Below, in pieces: positions 50,301 through 58,088 of a stretch of DNA of 64,000 bases. Positions within the stretch are counted from its first letter, which is position 1. Each line of letters opens with the position of its first letter. A program made the position numbers and the translations under genes. This stretch comes from Fibrisoma limi BUZ 3 (GTDB lineage Bacteria > Bacteroidota > Bacteroidia > Cytophagales > Spirosomataceae), in contig NZ_CAIT01000009.1 of NCBI RefSeq assembly GCF_000296815.2, forward strand, positions 806,001 through 870,000, in the 5' to 3' direction. The notes beneath the pieces were generated by a model. The model saw only the letters and a list, made by a program, of their open reading frames with translations. It did not search any database and was not told the DNA's origin.

Positions 50301-50544
50301 GTACGAAGACCTCAAGAACGTCCCGAACGTGATTACGCCCAACGGCGATGGCAAAAATGACGTATTCAACATTGGGTTTACAGGGGCTAAACTCGAAATC
50401 TTCAACCGGTGGGGTCGCCGGATTTACCAGGACGACGACTACGCCAACAACTGGGGTAAAGACGTACCGAACGGGCTCTATTATTACCTCATTACAACCC
50501 CGAACGGTACGCAATGCAAAGGCTGGCTCCAGGTGATTGAGTAG
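47332..50544 (+). CDS. Large exported protein with SBBP and PKD repeats and CHU_C tail
   Basis: A 1,070-residue secreted protein with an N-terminal signal (MLRFYPLLFIGFLISTRCA). A DUF7948-like domain follows (about 20-225, FVQNRGQWPAGVLFRADIPG). Next comes a beta-propeller-like region of SBBP repeats (DKEGNLYSAGSVFGG and DLVMMGTTSSPDFPVTAG). At least two PKD domains follow (NTSIGGRRYEWLVDG, and a later pair). The C-terminus NVITPNGDGKNDVFNIG...WLQVIE is a T9SS type B (CHU_C) sorting domain. Such proteins are attached to the cell surface or secreted, and are often named for gliding motility, but a motility role is not shown. Confidence 0.93.
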   Translation: MLRFYPLLFIGFLISTRCAANVVFVQNRGQWPAGVLFRADIPGGYLFLKQNSLHYVFYDSKAVADHHAKGVPVSDTIRAHGVAVELVGSQTVNVPEGRHKTGPTLNYFLSKNPDQWVGDAPAFGEVVYPNIYPGIDLRIYAYYQTLKYEFIVQPGADPSLIRLAYKGANSVRLNDGRLIIDTSVQSFSENKPYSYVSRDGRATEVAAAWQLSGNVAQFSLPSGYDRTQQLTLDPELIFSSYSGSVSDNWGHTATYDKEGNLYSAGSVFGGNFPVQTGAFQVSFGGTVDVSVMKFSPDGSRLLYATLLGGRAADLPHSLIVNNQGDLVMMGTTSSPDFPVTAGAFQTKTQLGSPFSSSFTTTTSIVFANGSDLFVSILSPDGKQLKASTFMGGTGKDGVGARRASDTEADGIFMRNYGDDLRGEVIVGPDDDVYVASLTESYDFPVARSLPDGTSSISEAVVFRLSADLSQLRWGNRISGSQGATKAYGLRLAPSGSLYVCGVTTSPDLPASADAYQAKPIQVSQFLANGFVARFDNQRLTRLTYLGTDREDAAYLIDVGPDGSPHVFGLTQGRYPVTTGTYQNAGSGQFVHAFDPDLKTTRFSTVIGSTRSGPDISPTALLVNECGNIYLSGWGGLVNNRNGYNSASNTNGLPVTSDAYQRTTNGSNFYIAILEQGAKSLLYATFMGGLTNTRGDHVDGGTSRFSPQGIIYQAVCACDGTSFPATATAWSRTNRSNNCNNLAFKFDVDKLKANFDTYRGSEKGVVTGCTPLALSFQNTSIGGRRYEWLVDGKVVSSDTGRVNYTFDKAGKYTVTLRAYNPLICLRVDSVKQTVTVSPANFQVSRDTTICPNATVTLRASGATKYVWTPADGLSSTTIASPVAAPKQTTTYTVDMTNEFGCTARRSVTVQADASFQPSFSVQTNGDCQQPTRLTFTNNTRNADQYVWVMGNGDTVRTNVPENYDFGKSGQYQVTLIAYRNGCALSTSLPVSYEDLKNVPNVITPNGDGKNDVFNIGFTGAKLEIFNRWGRRIYQDDDYANNWGKDVPNGLYYYLITTPNGTQCKGWLQVIE

Positions 50545-50546
50545 GC

Positions 50547-50894
50547 TCAGGTGTACTGCCACGCCCACCAGATCAGCAGTCCCTGCAATGGTAGCCGAGC
50601 CCAGAGCAGCCAACGGGGAATTTTACGGAATCGCCCCGACGTAGCCATGTATACATTGGCCGGAAAGACGGCGATCAGCAGCAGAATTAGCCCCCAGGCC
50701 GACAGGGTTCGGGTTGCCGGAAACAACAATCCGATCCCCAGCACGACTTCAGCCACGCCACTGAGCATAACCAACTCGTAATGAGCGGGCAGATAAGGGG
50801 GCATGATGGCCATGTACATTTTCGGACGAAGGAAGTGGTTTACGCCCGCAGCTACGTAGACGAAGGCCATCAGGTACAAGCTCAGTGATTGCAT
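50547..50894 (-). CDS. DoxX-family membrane protein
   Basis: A 115-residue protein with four hydrophobic helices when started at 50894 (MQSLSLYLMAFVYVAAGVNHFL). The opening AAGVNHFLRPKMYMAIMP and GVAEVVLGIGLLFP are typical of the DoxX-like group in Bacteroidota, whose function is poorly known. It converges with the long CHU_C protein gene, 2 bp apart. Confidence 0.8.
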   Translation of the reverse strand: MQSLSLYLMAFVYVAAGVNHFLRPKMYMAIMPPYLPAHYELVMLSGVAEVVLGIGLLFPATRTLSAWGLILLLIAVFPANVYMATSGRFRKIPRWLLWARLPLQGLLIWWAWQYT

Positions 50895-50973
50895 GAATAC
50901 CAAACGGACAAGGTCGGCGTTTCGTTTAAACCCTGGTCGGTTACACGGGTCTAATCGACAAACAAGCTAACCT

Positions 50974-51276
50974 ATGAAATCGACTTTGTTTTTTGCGGCC
51001 GTAGCCACCGTATTACTGTCCGTCAGCGCACACGCCCAAACCCGGCCGGACGTCCACATCGACAAACCGGGCCATAAGCTTACTGAGCTGAAGGCTGAAC
51101 AGCGTGCCGAACGAAAAGCCGTTAAAAAAGCCGAACTGGCCAAAATGACCCCGGCCGAACGCAAAGCGTTTAAAGCGGAACGTCGGCAGAAAAAGCAGGC
51201 TAAACTCAACGCCATGACACCCGAACAACGTGAGCGGTACGAGGAACGTCGTCGCGAGAAAAAAGCAGGGAAGTAA
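50974..51276 (+). CDS. Small secreted highly charged protein
   Basis: A 100-residue protein with a clear signal peptide (MKSTLFFAAVATVLLSVSAHA) and a mature part that is almost all Lys, Arg, Glu and Ala, in helical repeats such as AELAKMTPAERKAFKAE and LNAMTPEQRERYEERR. It is probably a long charged helix in the periplasm. Proteins of this type are widespread in Bacteroidota, function unknown. It is followed by an inverted heptamer array acting as a terminator. Confidence 0.75.
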   Translation: MKSTLFFAAVATVLLSVSAHAQTRPDVHIDKPGHKLTELKAEQRAERKAVKKAELAKMTPAERKAFKAERRQKKQAKLNAMTPEQRERYEERRREKKAGK

Positions 51277-51280
51277 CATA

Positions 51281-51357
51281 TTTACGGTATTCGGTTTGGT
51301 ACGGAATGTTGACCAGACAGCATTTACCAAAAACCGAATACCGTAACCTGTAAACGG
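51281..51357. repeat. Inverted heptamer array, likely bidirectional terminator
   Basis: A 16-bp perfect inverted repeat TTACGGTATTCGGTTT (51282-51297) and its complement (51331-51346) arises from heptamers such as TTTACGG, TATTCGG facing CCGAATA, CCGTAAC. It lies between two converging genes (stop 51276 and stop 51365) and could end both transcripts. Confidence 0.75.
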
Positions 51358-51364
51358 TTCTCTT

Positions 51365-52537
51365 TTACTCCACTACGTGCCCGATAAATCCGGCACCGTT
51401 GTCAAGGATCAGACCGCCCCGCCGGAAGCCGAGTCCGCAGGCTTCACCCGCGAAGAACACACCGGCCTGGTACGAATGGCCGCTTCGGTCGGTGGGTAGT
51501 TCGGCGTATTCCTGATAGATTCGGGGATAATCGCCGTATTCTCCTTCCACCGCCTGACGCTCACGACCGTCGGCATCAACGATTCGGACATTGGCGCCCT
51601 CCCGGCCGAACAGCACCTTTTCGACGTAGGCTTTGCCGGTTAATGGTGTGGTTTCGGTTTGAAGTAGCAACGGATGGTTGGGAAACAACTCCCACAGGAT
51701 TTTCAGGATGTATTTGGACTGGAACAGCAGCGTATAGGCCGGATTCAGCACCACGACCAGCCGCCGACGTACGGCCTCGGTCAGGATTCGGGCCAGTTCG
51801 GGCTCCTCCTCACCAATGTACTCCCAAGGTACCAGCTTGAACCAGTAATCCATTCGTTCAAACTGACCATTCTGAGGATTCTGCCGGAAGATACCCTGAT
51901 CGGCCGAAAACTCGACGTTATCGATAAAGTCGTACTGCACACCGAAGCCAGCTTCGCGGGCAGCCTCACCAATCAGCGCTACGTTGCTGTCGTCTTCCGG
52001 AAAACCGCGCATGGCCGACAGCAACAGGTACGGTTCCAGGTCATTGTTGAGCCGACGTAACTCGCGGAACTGCTCGGTCAGGGTTTCAAAAACGCTGTTG
52101 AACTGACTGCTTTCGTCGAGACCATTGGCCCGCAGGTGGGCGTATTGCACCACGGCCGTTTCGGGCAGGCAGGTCGCCGTATCGGCGTTAAATTCCAGCA
52201 GTTTGATCGGCCGACCGTCGATACCACCCGCGAAATCGAAGCGGCCATAGAGGTGCAGGTTCCGGTCGTCGTCCCACGACAGTTTGATCAGTTCGATCAG
52301 GTTAGCCGGAATGCCCAGTTCAGCAAACCGGTTGTTATCAATGACGTGCTGCCCGGCCTCAACCAGCATATCGAACAGCTCATTGGCGGCTTCGTAATAC
52401 GCATCGGCTTCATCGGGACGAACAACAACGACTTCGTTGGTCAGGTAAGGCAACGTATCGGTGCCGAGCATCCAGTCCCAGCCAAGGTTCCGGAGCTGGG
52501 CATCAGGTGAGGTAGTGAGTGGTTTTAGCGTGATCAT
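51365..52537 (-). CDS. Glutathionylspermidine-synthase-family ligase
   Basis: A 390-residue protein from the start at 52537 (MITLKPLTTSPDAQ); the first ATG at 52621 lies within a promoter box, so I prefer the shorter form. The ATP-grasp ligase fold of the family shows LGWDWMLGTDTLPYL, RFDFAGGIDGRPIKLLEFNADT and IIDADGRE-like blocks. The family joins polyamines to glutathione or acts in related ligations; the bacterial members of this type are mostly uncharacterised. It is divergent from the nucleoside hydrolase. Confidence 0.85.
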   Translation of the reverse strand: MITLKPLTTSPDAQLRNLGWDWMLGTDTLPYLTNEVVVVRPDEADAYYEAANELFDMLVEAGQHVIDNNRFAELGIPANLIELIKLSWDDDRNLHLYGRFDFAGGIDGRPIKLLEFNADTATCLPETAVVQYAHLRANGLDESSQFNSVFETLTEQFRELRRLNNDLEPYLLLSAMRGFPEDDSNVALIGEAAREAGFGVQYDFIDNVEFSADQGIFRQNPQNGQFERMDYWFKLVPWEYIGEEEPELARILTEAVRRRLVVVLNPAYTLLFQSKYILKILWELFPNHPLLLQTETTPLTGKAYVEKVLFGREGANVRIVDADGRERQAVEGEYGDYPRIYQEYAELPTDRSGHSYQAGVFFAGEACGLGFRRGGLILDNGAGFIGHVVE

Positions 52538-52619
52538 ACGTGTGGTTTTATCCACCAGGTCTGAAGATGTACCCGGCTGAACGGTAGGTCTTTCAACTTC
52601 CCGGCTTATATGTCCAGCC

Positions 52620-52627
52620 AAAATTAT
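52620..52627 (-). promoter_or_regulatory. Perfect -7 box for the ligase gene
   Basis: TAATTTTG on the minus strand (52620-52627) is a perfect TAnnTTTG, with TTG about 18 bp upstream. The transcript would start near 52614, excluding the ATG at 52621 and supporting 52537. Confidence 0.55.
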
Positions 52628-52635
52628 CGGATTCC

Positions 52636-53634
52636 ATGACCCGCAACTTATTTTTCCTATTCCTTGTCCTTTTTACGTTCACAAGTGCTTCGGCTCAGCC
52701 ACGTAATGGAGCTAAATCACCCGTTCCCATCATCTTCGACACGGATATGGGTCCCGATTATGACGACGTGGGGGCTATAACGCTCCTGCACGCCCTCGCC
52801 GACAGCGGCCAGGCTCGGATTCTTGCCACCATTGCCAGCACCAAATACCCGAAAGTAACGCAGGTTATTGATGTGCTGAATACGTACTTCGGCCGACCTA
52901 ACCTCCCGATTGGCGTACCTAAAGGCGCGGCCGTAACGGACAAAGATACTCAGCACTGGTCCGATACGTTGGTGGCCAAATACCCGCATTCGGTGCGATC
53001 GAACAACGAAGTACCCGATGCCGTGGCATTGTACCGCCAGATACTGGCCAAACAGCCTGACCAAAGCGTAACCATCGTGACGGTTGGCTTCCTGACCAAC
53101 CTGGCGAATTTGCTGAACTCTAAGCCGGATCAGTATTCTAATCTGTCGGGCCGGGAACTGGTAACGCGGAAGGTGAAGCAACTGGTCAGTATGGCGGGTA
53201 AGTTTCCTTCGGGCCGGGAGTACAACGTGTTCAAGGATACACCCGCGTCGAAAGTCGTGTTCAATACCTGGCCGACGCCGGTGCTGCTGAGCGGCTTCGA
53301 GATTGGTGAGCAAATCAAGACGGGTCTGCCGCTGACGAAAAACAAAGCGATTCGCAACAGCCCCGTGAAAGATGTGTTTCGGATCTGTCTGCCTATGGCG
53401 AAGGAAGATAACAACGGCCGTATGAGCTGGGACCAGACGGCTGTGCTGGTGGCGATCAAAGGGCCGGCACCGTACTACACGGTCAGCTCCGGTCGCATGA
53501 CCGTCAACAACGACGGCTCCAATACCTGGACGTCAACCGGTAAGGGCCACCAGCATCTGGTGGTGAAAATGCCGGTACCGCAGGTTCAGGCGAAGATCAA
53601 TCAACTGATGCAGCACCAGCCGGTGAAGCGGTAG
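52636..53634 (+). CDS. Nucleoside hydrolase, probably exported
   Basis: A 332-residue enzyme with a signal peptide (MTRNLFFLFLVLFTFTSASAQ). The calcium-binding motif DTDMGPDYDD and later TIVTVGFLTNLANLL and GFEIGEQIKTG are typical of inosine-uridine nucleoside N-ribohydrolases, which split ribonucleosides into base and ribose. Export suggests use of nucleosides from the surroundings. It is divergent from the ligase gene. Confidence 0.9.
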   Translation: MTRNLFFLFLVLFTFTSASAQPRNGAKSPVPIIFDTDMGPDYDDVGAITLLHALADSGQARILATIASTKYPKVTQVIDVLNTYFGRPNLPIGVPKGAAVTDKDTQHWSDTLVAKYPHSVRSNNEVPDAVALYRQILAKQPDQSVTIVTVGFLTNLANLLNSKPDQYSNLSGRELVTRKVKQLVSMAGKFPSGREYNVFKDTPASKVVFNTWPTPVLLSGFEIGEQIKTGLPLTKNKAIRNSPVKDVFRICLPMAKEDNNGRMSWDQTAVLVAIKGPAPYYTVSSGRMTVNNDGSNTWTSTGKGHQHLVVKMPVPQVQAKINQLMQHQPVKR

Positions 53635-53653
53635 CTTTGTTTCTGGCCGGGCT

Positions 53654-55312
53654 TCACACCGTCGCTACGTTCGACTGCGCCGAGGTTAGTCCAGCCTGCT
53701 GCATGAACGACGCCAGCAGTTGCTGATACGTATCGACTTCTTCCTGGCAATATGCCTCCGTCCAGCCCAGTTCCGCGGCCATGAGGTCGGCCACCTGCGG
53801 AGCCAGGTCGCTGGTCAGTTGCCAGTCGGCCAGTTCGAGCCGCCAGCGCCGGGCCAGTACGTCGCGCAGCGTAACGGCCATTTCCTCGCGCACCTGATAC
53901 ACAACCTCAGCCGCAATGAAGGGTTGCCTTTCGGTCAGACGTTCCGTCAGACCGGGCTGCGACCGACTCAGTTCGGCTACTCGCTCAGCCCGGTTGCCGT
54001 AGGTCTTAACCAGATGTTGGGCCACCTCGGGGGGTAAGCCATACTGGTTGTGAAGCGACTGCCAGTTCTCGAATTGATAGCCTTCCCCACCGACCAGGTA
54101 ATGCGTATCCGTTGTGCATGGAGCAGTCGTATTGAGCAACTCACCCGCCCGGTCAATAACGTCCTGGGCCATCAAGCGATACGTTGTCCATTTACCGCCC
54201 AGGAGACTGAGCAGGTTCGAGCGCGGATCATGTTCAACTTCGTGATCCCGCAGCAACGTTTTGGTCGTGGTCCGATTCGACGTAATGAGCGGCCGGATGC
54301 CACCAAAGCCAGCTTCGACCTCCGACCGGTCGGGCGTTTTGGCCAGGTATGGCCGGAGCGTATCGAGAAGATAATCCACTTCCTTCGGCTCCAGCACTGG
54401 CTCGCGGTTCAGATCTGTATAATCGTCGTCCGTCGTCCCAACAAACACCTTGTCGCCGAACGGAATGGCAAATACGACGCGACCATCGGCCGTTTTCGGG
54501 ATCAACATAGCTGAGTCGCTTTGCAGCACATCGCGCGGCAGCACAATATGAACCCCTTTGCTGGGCCGGATGCGGGATTCGAGCAGGGGGTTTGCCAGGT
54601 GCCGGATACTGTCGGCATACGGGCCGGTGCAGTTCAGAAAGAGTTTGGCCTGTATGGTAAACGTTTCGCCCGACAACTGGTCTTCTACCTCGGCAGCCAC
54701 CAGCCGACCGGCATGGTCATGGGCAAATCCACGCACCGCAACGTAATTCGCAACGGACGCTCCGGCCTCGTCGGCACTATGGGCCAGGGCCAGCGCGTAA
54801 CGGGCATCGTCGAACTGACCGTCATAATACAACACGGCGCTATGGAGCCGGGGCGTCAAGGTCGGCATTTTGGCCAGCGCCTTGTCGCGGCTCAGCCAAC
54901 GACCTTTGGGGAACGAGTCATGGCTGGCAAAAAAATCGTAGAGCGTCAGACCAATTGTAATATAAACAGCCTCAAACCAGCTAAAAACGGGTGTCAGCAA
55001 AGCCAGCGGATGGGCCAGATGCGGAGCGTTTCGCAGCACCGTCCGGCGTTCGGCCAGGCCATGACGGACCTGCCGAAGCTGGGCCAGATCCAGATTTTTG
55101 ACGGCCTGTTCCAGATACCGCACTCCACCATGGATCAGCTTGGTCGAGCGCGACGAAGTTTCGCCCGCGATATCTCCTTTGTCAATCAGCGCGACCCGGT
55201 AGCCACGCAGGGCCGCGTCAAGGGCAGCCCCGGCTCCACTGGCTCCGGCTCCAATCACACAGATGTCAAACGATTCGTGCCGCAGCCGTTCCAGGTTGTG
55301 TCGACGATTCAT
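53654..55312 (-). CDS. glpD: Glycerol-3-phosphate dehydrogenase, FAD-dependent
   Basis: A 552-residue flavoenzyme that oxidises glycerol 3-phosphate to dihydroxyacetone phosphate and feeds electrons to quinones. The FAD-binding motif is VIGAGASGAGAALDAALRG. The signatures KLIHGGVRYLEQAV, FLNCTGPYAD, VHIVLPRD and LLSLLGGKWTTYR are typical of GlpD. Length is normal. It stands alone; a possible -7 box TACCTTAG lies at 55402-55409 (minus strand). It sits on the inner membrane surface. Confidence 0.95.
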   Translation of the reverse strand: MNRRHNLERLRHESFDICVIGAGASGAGAALDAALRGYRVALIDKGDIAGETSSRSTKLIHGGVRYLEQAVKNLDLAQLRQVRHGLAERRTVLRNAPHLAHPLALLTPVFSWFEAVYITIGLTLYDFFASHDSFPKGRWLSRDKALAKMPTLTPRLHSAVLYYDGQFDDARYALALAHSADEAGASVANYVAVRGFAHDHAGRLVAAEVEDQLSGETFTIQAKLFLNCTGPYADSIRHLANPLLESRIRPSKGVHIVLPRDVLQSDSAMLIPKTADGRVVFAIPFGDKVFVGTTDDDYTDLNREPVLEPKEVDYLLDTLRPYLAKTPDRSEVEAGFGGIRPLITSNRTTTKTLLRDHEVEHDPRSNLLSLLGGKWTTYRLMAQDVIDRAGELLNTTAPCTTDTHYLVGGEGYQFENWQSLHNQYGLPPEVAQHLVKTYGNRAERVAELSRSQPGLTERLTERQPFIAAEVVYQVREEMAVTLRDVLARRWRLELADWQLTSDLAPQVADLMAAELGWTEAYCQEEVDTYQQLLASFMQQAGLTSAQSNVATV

Positions 55313-55425
55313 GCTTGGTAACGTAGTTCGTTAGGGTAACAGGCCGCCCGGCGTATTAAGTTCTGTTTCACAATTCCTTAATCGCCTACAGTAGTCTACA
55401 GCTAAGGTAGTAAATAACCGGGCAA

Positions 55426-56049
55426 CTACGAAGAAAATCCCCGGCTGCGGCTACCGCCGAAGAAACCACTACGGCCACCGCTGGGCCGCGAGCTGGTCAC
55501 CCGCGACGACCGGACCGATTCACGAATGGAATTTGTACGGTCGTAAAGGCCACGATTGGCGTATATACCCGACGCGTATCGACGCTCATCGTCGCGGTAG
55601 CGCGGGGCCGTTGAGCGACCAATCATGTAGCCCAAACCACCCCACAACAGGGCGTTGGCCAGGCCATTGCTGTGGTGTGAACCGTAGGTGGCCGGGTTGT
55701 TAAAATATTGGCTTGTTGAGGGGTCGTTCTGCACGAGTCGGCGAGCAGCTTCGACGCTCAGCGTATCGCGGTGACCGTCGTAGTAATTCACGATAGCACC
55801 GGCCTTACCAGGATCAACCTGCTGCTCGTCTGTGATTTTAAAGTTACCGGGAGCCGTTTCGGTAATATACGTACGAACGCCCTGCCGAAAGCTATCGGTC
55901 TGTTCGGTGGTAGCGGCTTCGGAGTCAGATTGGTTATTACCACAACTTTGAAGCAGTACGCTGCCGTTCAGCAACGCGATACTGAGCGTTGTACTGAGGG
56001 TTATATCTTTCACCCGGCGAATGATCGCGTGTTGGCGGAGCGGAGTCAT
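55426..56049 (-). CDS. Probable lipoprotein with glycine-rich tail
   Basis: A 207-residue protein. A hydrophobic stretch ending LLQSC (Cys about 36) looks like a lipoprotein signal, though the 14 hydrophilic residues before it are unusual, so the true start may be the ATG-less position inside. The body contains YYDGHRDTLSVEAARRLV and GLGYMIGRSTAPRYRDDERRY. The C-terminal 40 residues are rich in Ser, Arg and Gly (SSRPSGGRSGFFGGSRSRG). Function unknown. Confidence 0.65.
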   Translation of the reverse strand: MTPLRQHAIIRRVKDITLSTTLSIALLNGSVLLQSCGNNQSDSEAATTEQTDSFRQGVRTYITETAPGNFKITDEQQVDPGKAGAIVNYYDGHRDTLSVEAARRLVQNDPSTSQYFNNPATYGSHHSNGLANALLWGGLGYMIGRSTAPRYRDDERRYASGIYANRGLYDRTNSIRESVRSSRVTSSRPSGGRSGFFGGSRSRGFSS

Positions 56050-56144
56050 AGTCTAGATCAATGATTTATCTACTAAACTACCGCGTAGGCCGTTGGGTTA
56101 CAAGTCGATTGGGATAAGCTGCCTGTGGGCCCTACCAGCGGTTC

Positions 56145-56900
56145 TCAGAACGGACGCTGGCGATTGGCAAACAGGATCGATACCCCGGCCGTCAGTGTAA
56201 CGGAACTGATCAGTTGGTCGCTGCTGTAAAAACCACTTTGCGCCCGGCCATTGCCCGTTTGCGCCGTTGAGGTCAGGTTATCGAAGCGGAAGTTGGCGCG
56301 GGTATAATCGCTGTTAACGTTGAAGGAAACGCTGCGGCCGACACGGTAGCGCAGGGTTACACCCCCACCAAACGACGTGGCCGTACTGCTGCCGCCTGTC
56401 GTTTTCACCCACATCGGCGTCTGGTCAACGGTCCCTTCCAGCGAGGTGCTGGGGCAGGTTGCCGAAGCCCGGCCCGCCATTACCCGCGCATCCAGCGATA
56501 GCAGGCCGTTGAAGGGAATATGTACGTAAGGTCCGCCCATCAGCGTTGATACGGCCCAGTTACCGGCTTTAGCCGACCATTGATCCCCGTCATTCATGAC
56601 CAGGGCGTTCAGTAAAGAACTCGCTTTGAGGGCGTTGCTGTGCTGTTCAAAACGGGCCGTCAAGCCAACTGGCCCCAGAAACTGATACCCTACTGCTACG
56701 TTAGCCGCTACGCCCTGAATAGCCATACCGGCCCGCGGGTCCGATACGGTCTGGCATCCAAAATCCCCGACCGGTAGGCTCGTTCCGGCGGCTAAGGTGA
56801 TGAAGCCTTTTTTCGGCTGGTGTGCCAGGATAAACGCTCTCTGGGCAAACGACACGGTAGCCAGGCCAGCCGCGAGCGCAGTCAGAAAAATTCGTTTCAT
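56145..56900 (-). CDS. Outer membrane beta-barrel protein
   Basis: A 251-residue protein when started at 56900 (MKRIFLTALAAGLATVSFAQ), giving a normal signal peptide; the ATG at 56978 adds 26 residues. The mature part shows alternating strands (GVAANVAVGYQFLGPVGLTARFEQHSN, GGGVTLRYRVGRSVSFNVNSDYTRANF), ending in VSILFANRQRPF with a C-terminal aromatic residue typical of barrels. Function unknown. It is divergent from the gene at 57000. Confidence 0.8.
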   Translation of the reverse strand: MKRIFLTALAAGLATVSFAQRAFILAHQPKKGFITLAAGTSLPVGDFGCQTVSDPRAGMAIQGVAANVAVGYQFLGPVGLTARFEQHSNALKASSLLNALVMNDGDQWSAKAGNWAVSTLMGGPYVHIPFNGLLSLDARVMAGRASATCPSTSLEGTVDQTPMWVKTTGGSSTATSFGGGVTLRYRVGRSVSFNVNSDYTRANFRFDNLTSTAQTGNGRAQSGFYSSDQLISSVTLTAGVSILFANRQRPF

Positions 56901-56999
56901 TTCGTAACGGGTTAGTAATGAATCTGGTAAAATCAATTGCAAGCTATCTCGAACAAAATCAATGCCACTTTTATACAACGGATTGTAATTTTAGCCGAT

Positions 57000-58088
57000 A
57001 TGGCCAGTGGTTTATCTGTTGACGCTGTGATTGGATACATCGCCGATCGACAATCGACCGGTGACCGCTGGTTTCCGGCGGGGTTGTTTCCCGCGTACCG
57101 CAGCAACGCTACCCTGCACTACCGACGCCCCGATACGAACGTCTTTTTTACGGCCATCACGGTTTTTACGCTGCAACAGCTACGGCAGTACGTATCCCCA
57201 ACGGCACAGCAACTAATCGACCAGATTAGGCAACGGGCCGTGCGTACGTATCCGCTTTTTCAGAATAAGGACGGCCTGCTAACCTATAATTTCTGGCCGA
57301 CGCGCCCATCGCAGCATTTTTCCAACGGCTACGTTTTTCGCCACTTTGATCATTTCCGCATTCCGGACGACATCGATGATACGGCTATGGTGTACCTGAC
57401 CACCAACCCGACGCCGGAGGAAGTGGCCTGGCTACAAACCAAACTGAGCCAGCATGCCAACCTGAGTCAGCGCATGATCCGGAACACCTACGGAGACTAC
57501 CAGCCTCTGCGGGCGTATTCAACCTGGTTTGGCAAGAATATGGGTATCGACTTCGACGCCTGTGCGATGAGCAATATTGTGTATTGCCTGCTTCAATACG
57601 ACCGCCCCCGCGACCAGCATGTAACGGATACGTTGACCTTCCTACGCTCGGTGGTGGAAACAGGCCGGTACCAAACAGAGCCGTTTCGGTGCGCTCCGCA
57701 CTACGCCCGAACCTCACTCATCATCTACCACCTGGCGCGGCTGATGGCAGCTTTCCAACTGCCCGAGCTGGAACCGATTCGGGCACGACTAATCACGGAT
57801 GCGCAGTACTTGTTCGATAAGGCAACGAACCGGCTGGAGCAGGTGCTACTGGCTACGTCCCTGCTCCGGCTGGGTCAGACAAACCTTCCTACCATAAACC
57901 TGGAACGTATTGAACGGGAATTTGAAGGGTTCAACTTTTTCATCGCCGGACTTCTGACGGCCTATGAGCACCCGCTGCTGCGCCGACTGGCCGACCGACC
58001 GCTGGTGCATATGCGCTGGCAGTGTGCGGCTCATTGCTGGGCACTGGTGGCGGAATATATGATCGCTGAACGACTGGGTAGAAGCTAG
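57000..58088 (+). CDS. Alpha/alpha-toroid-like protein with a DxDD motif
   Basis: A 362-residue cytoplasmic protein started at 57000 (MASGLSVDAVIGYIADRQ). It has helical hairpins like those of prenyltransferase or terpene-cyclase toroids and the motif PDDIDDTAM (Asp124, Asp126, Asp127), close to the DxDD proton donor of class II cyclases. No other cyclase signature is seen, so the function is not settled. A -7-like TAATTTTA lies at 56986-56993, close to the start. The stop overlaps the ChaN-like gene by 4 bp. Confidence 0.65.
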   Translation: MASGLSVDAVIGYIADRQSTGDRWFPAGLFPAYRSNATLHYRRPDTNVFFTAITVFTLQQLRQYVSPTAQQLIDQIRQRAVRTYPLFQNKDGLLTYNFWPTRPSQHFSNGYVFRHFDHFRIPDDIDDTAMVYLTTNPTPEEVAWLQTKLSQHANLSQRMIRNTYGDYQPLRAYSTWFGKNMGIDFDACAMSNIVYCLLQYDRPRDQHVTDTLTFLRSVVETGRYQTEPFRCAPHYARTSLIIYHLARLMAAFQLPELEPIRARLITDAQYLFDKATNRLEQVLLATSLLRLGQTNLPTINLERIEREFEGFNFFIAGLLTAYEHPLLRRLADRPLVHMRWQCAAHCWALVAEYMIAERLGRS

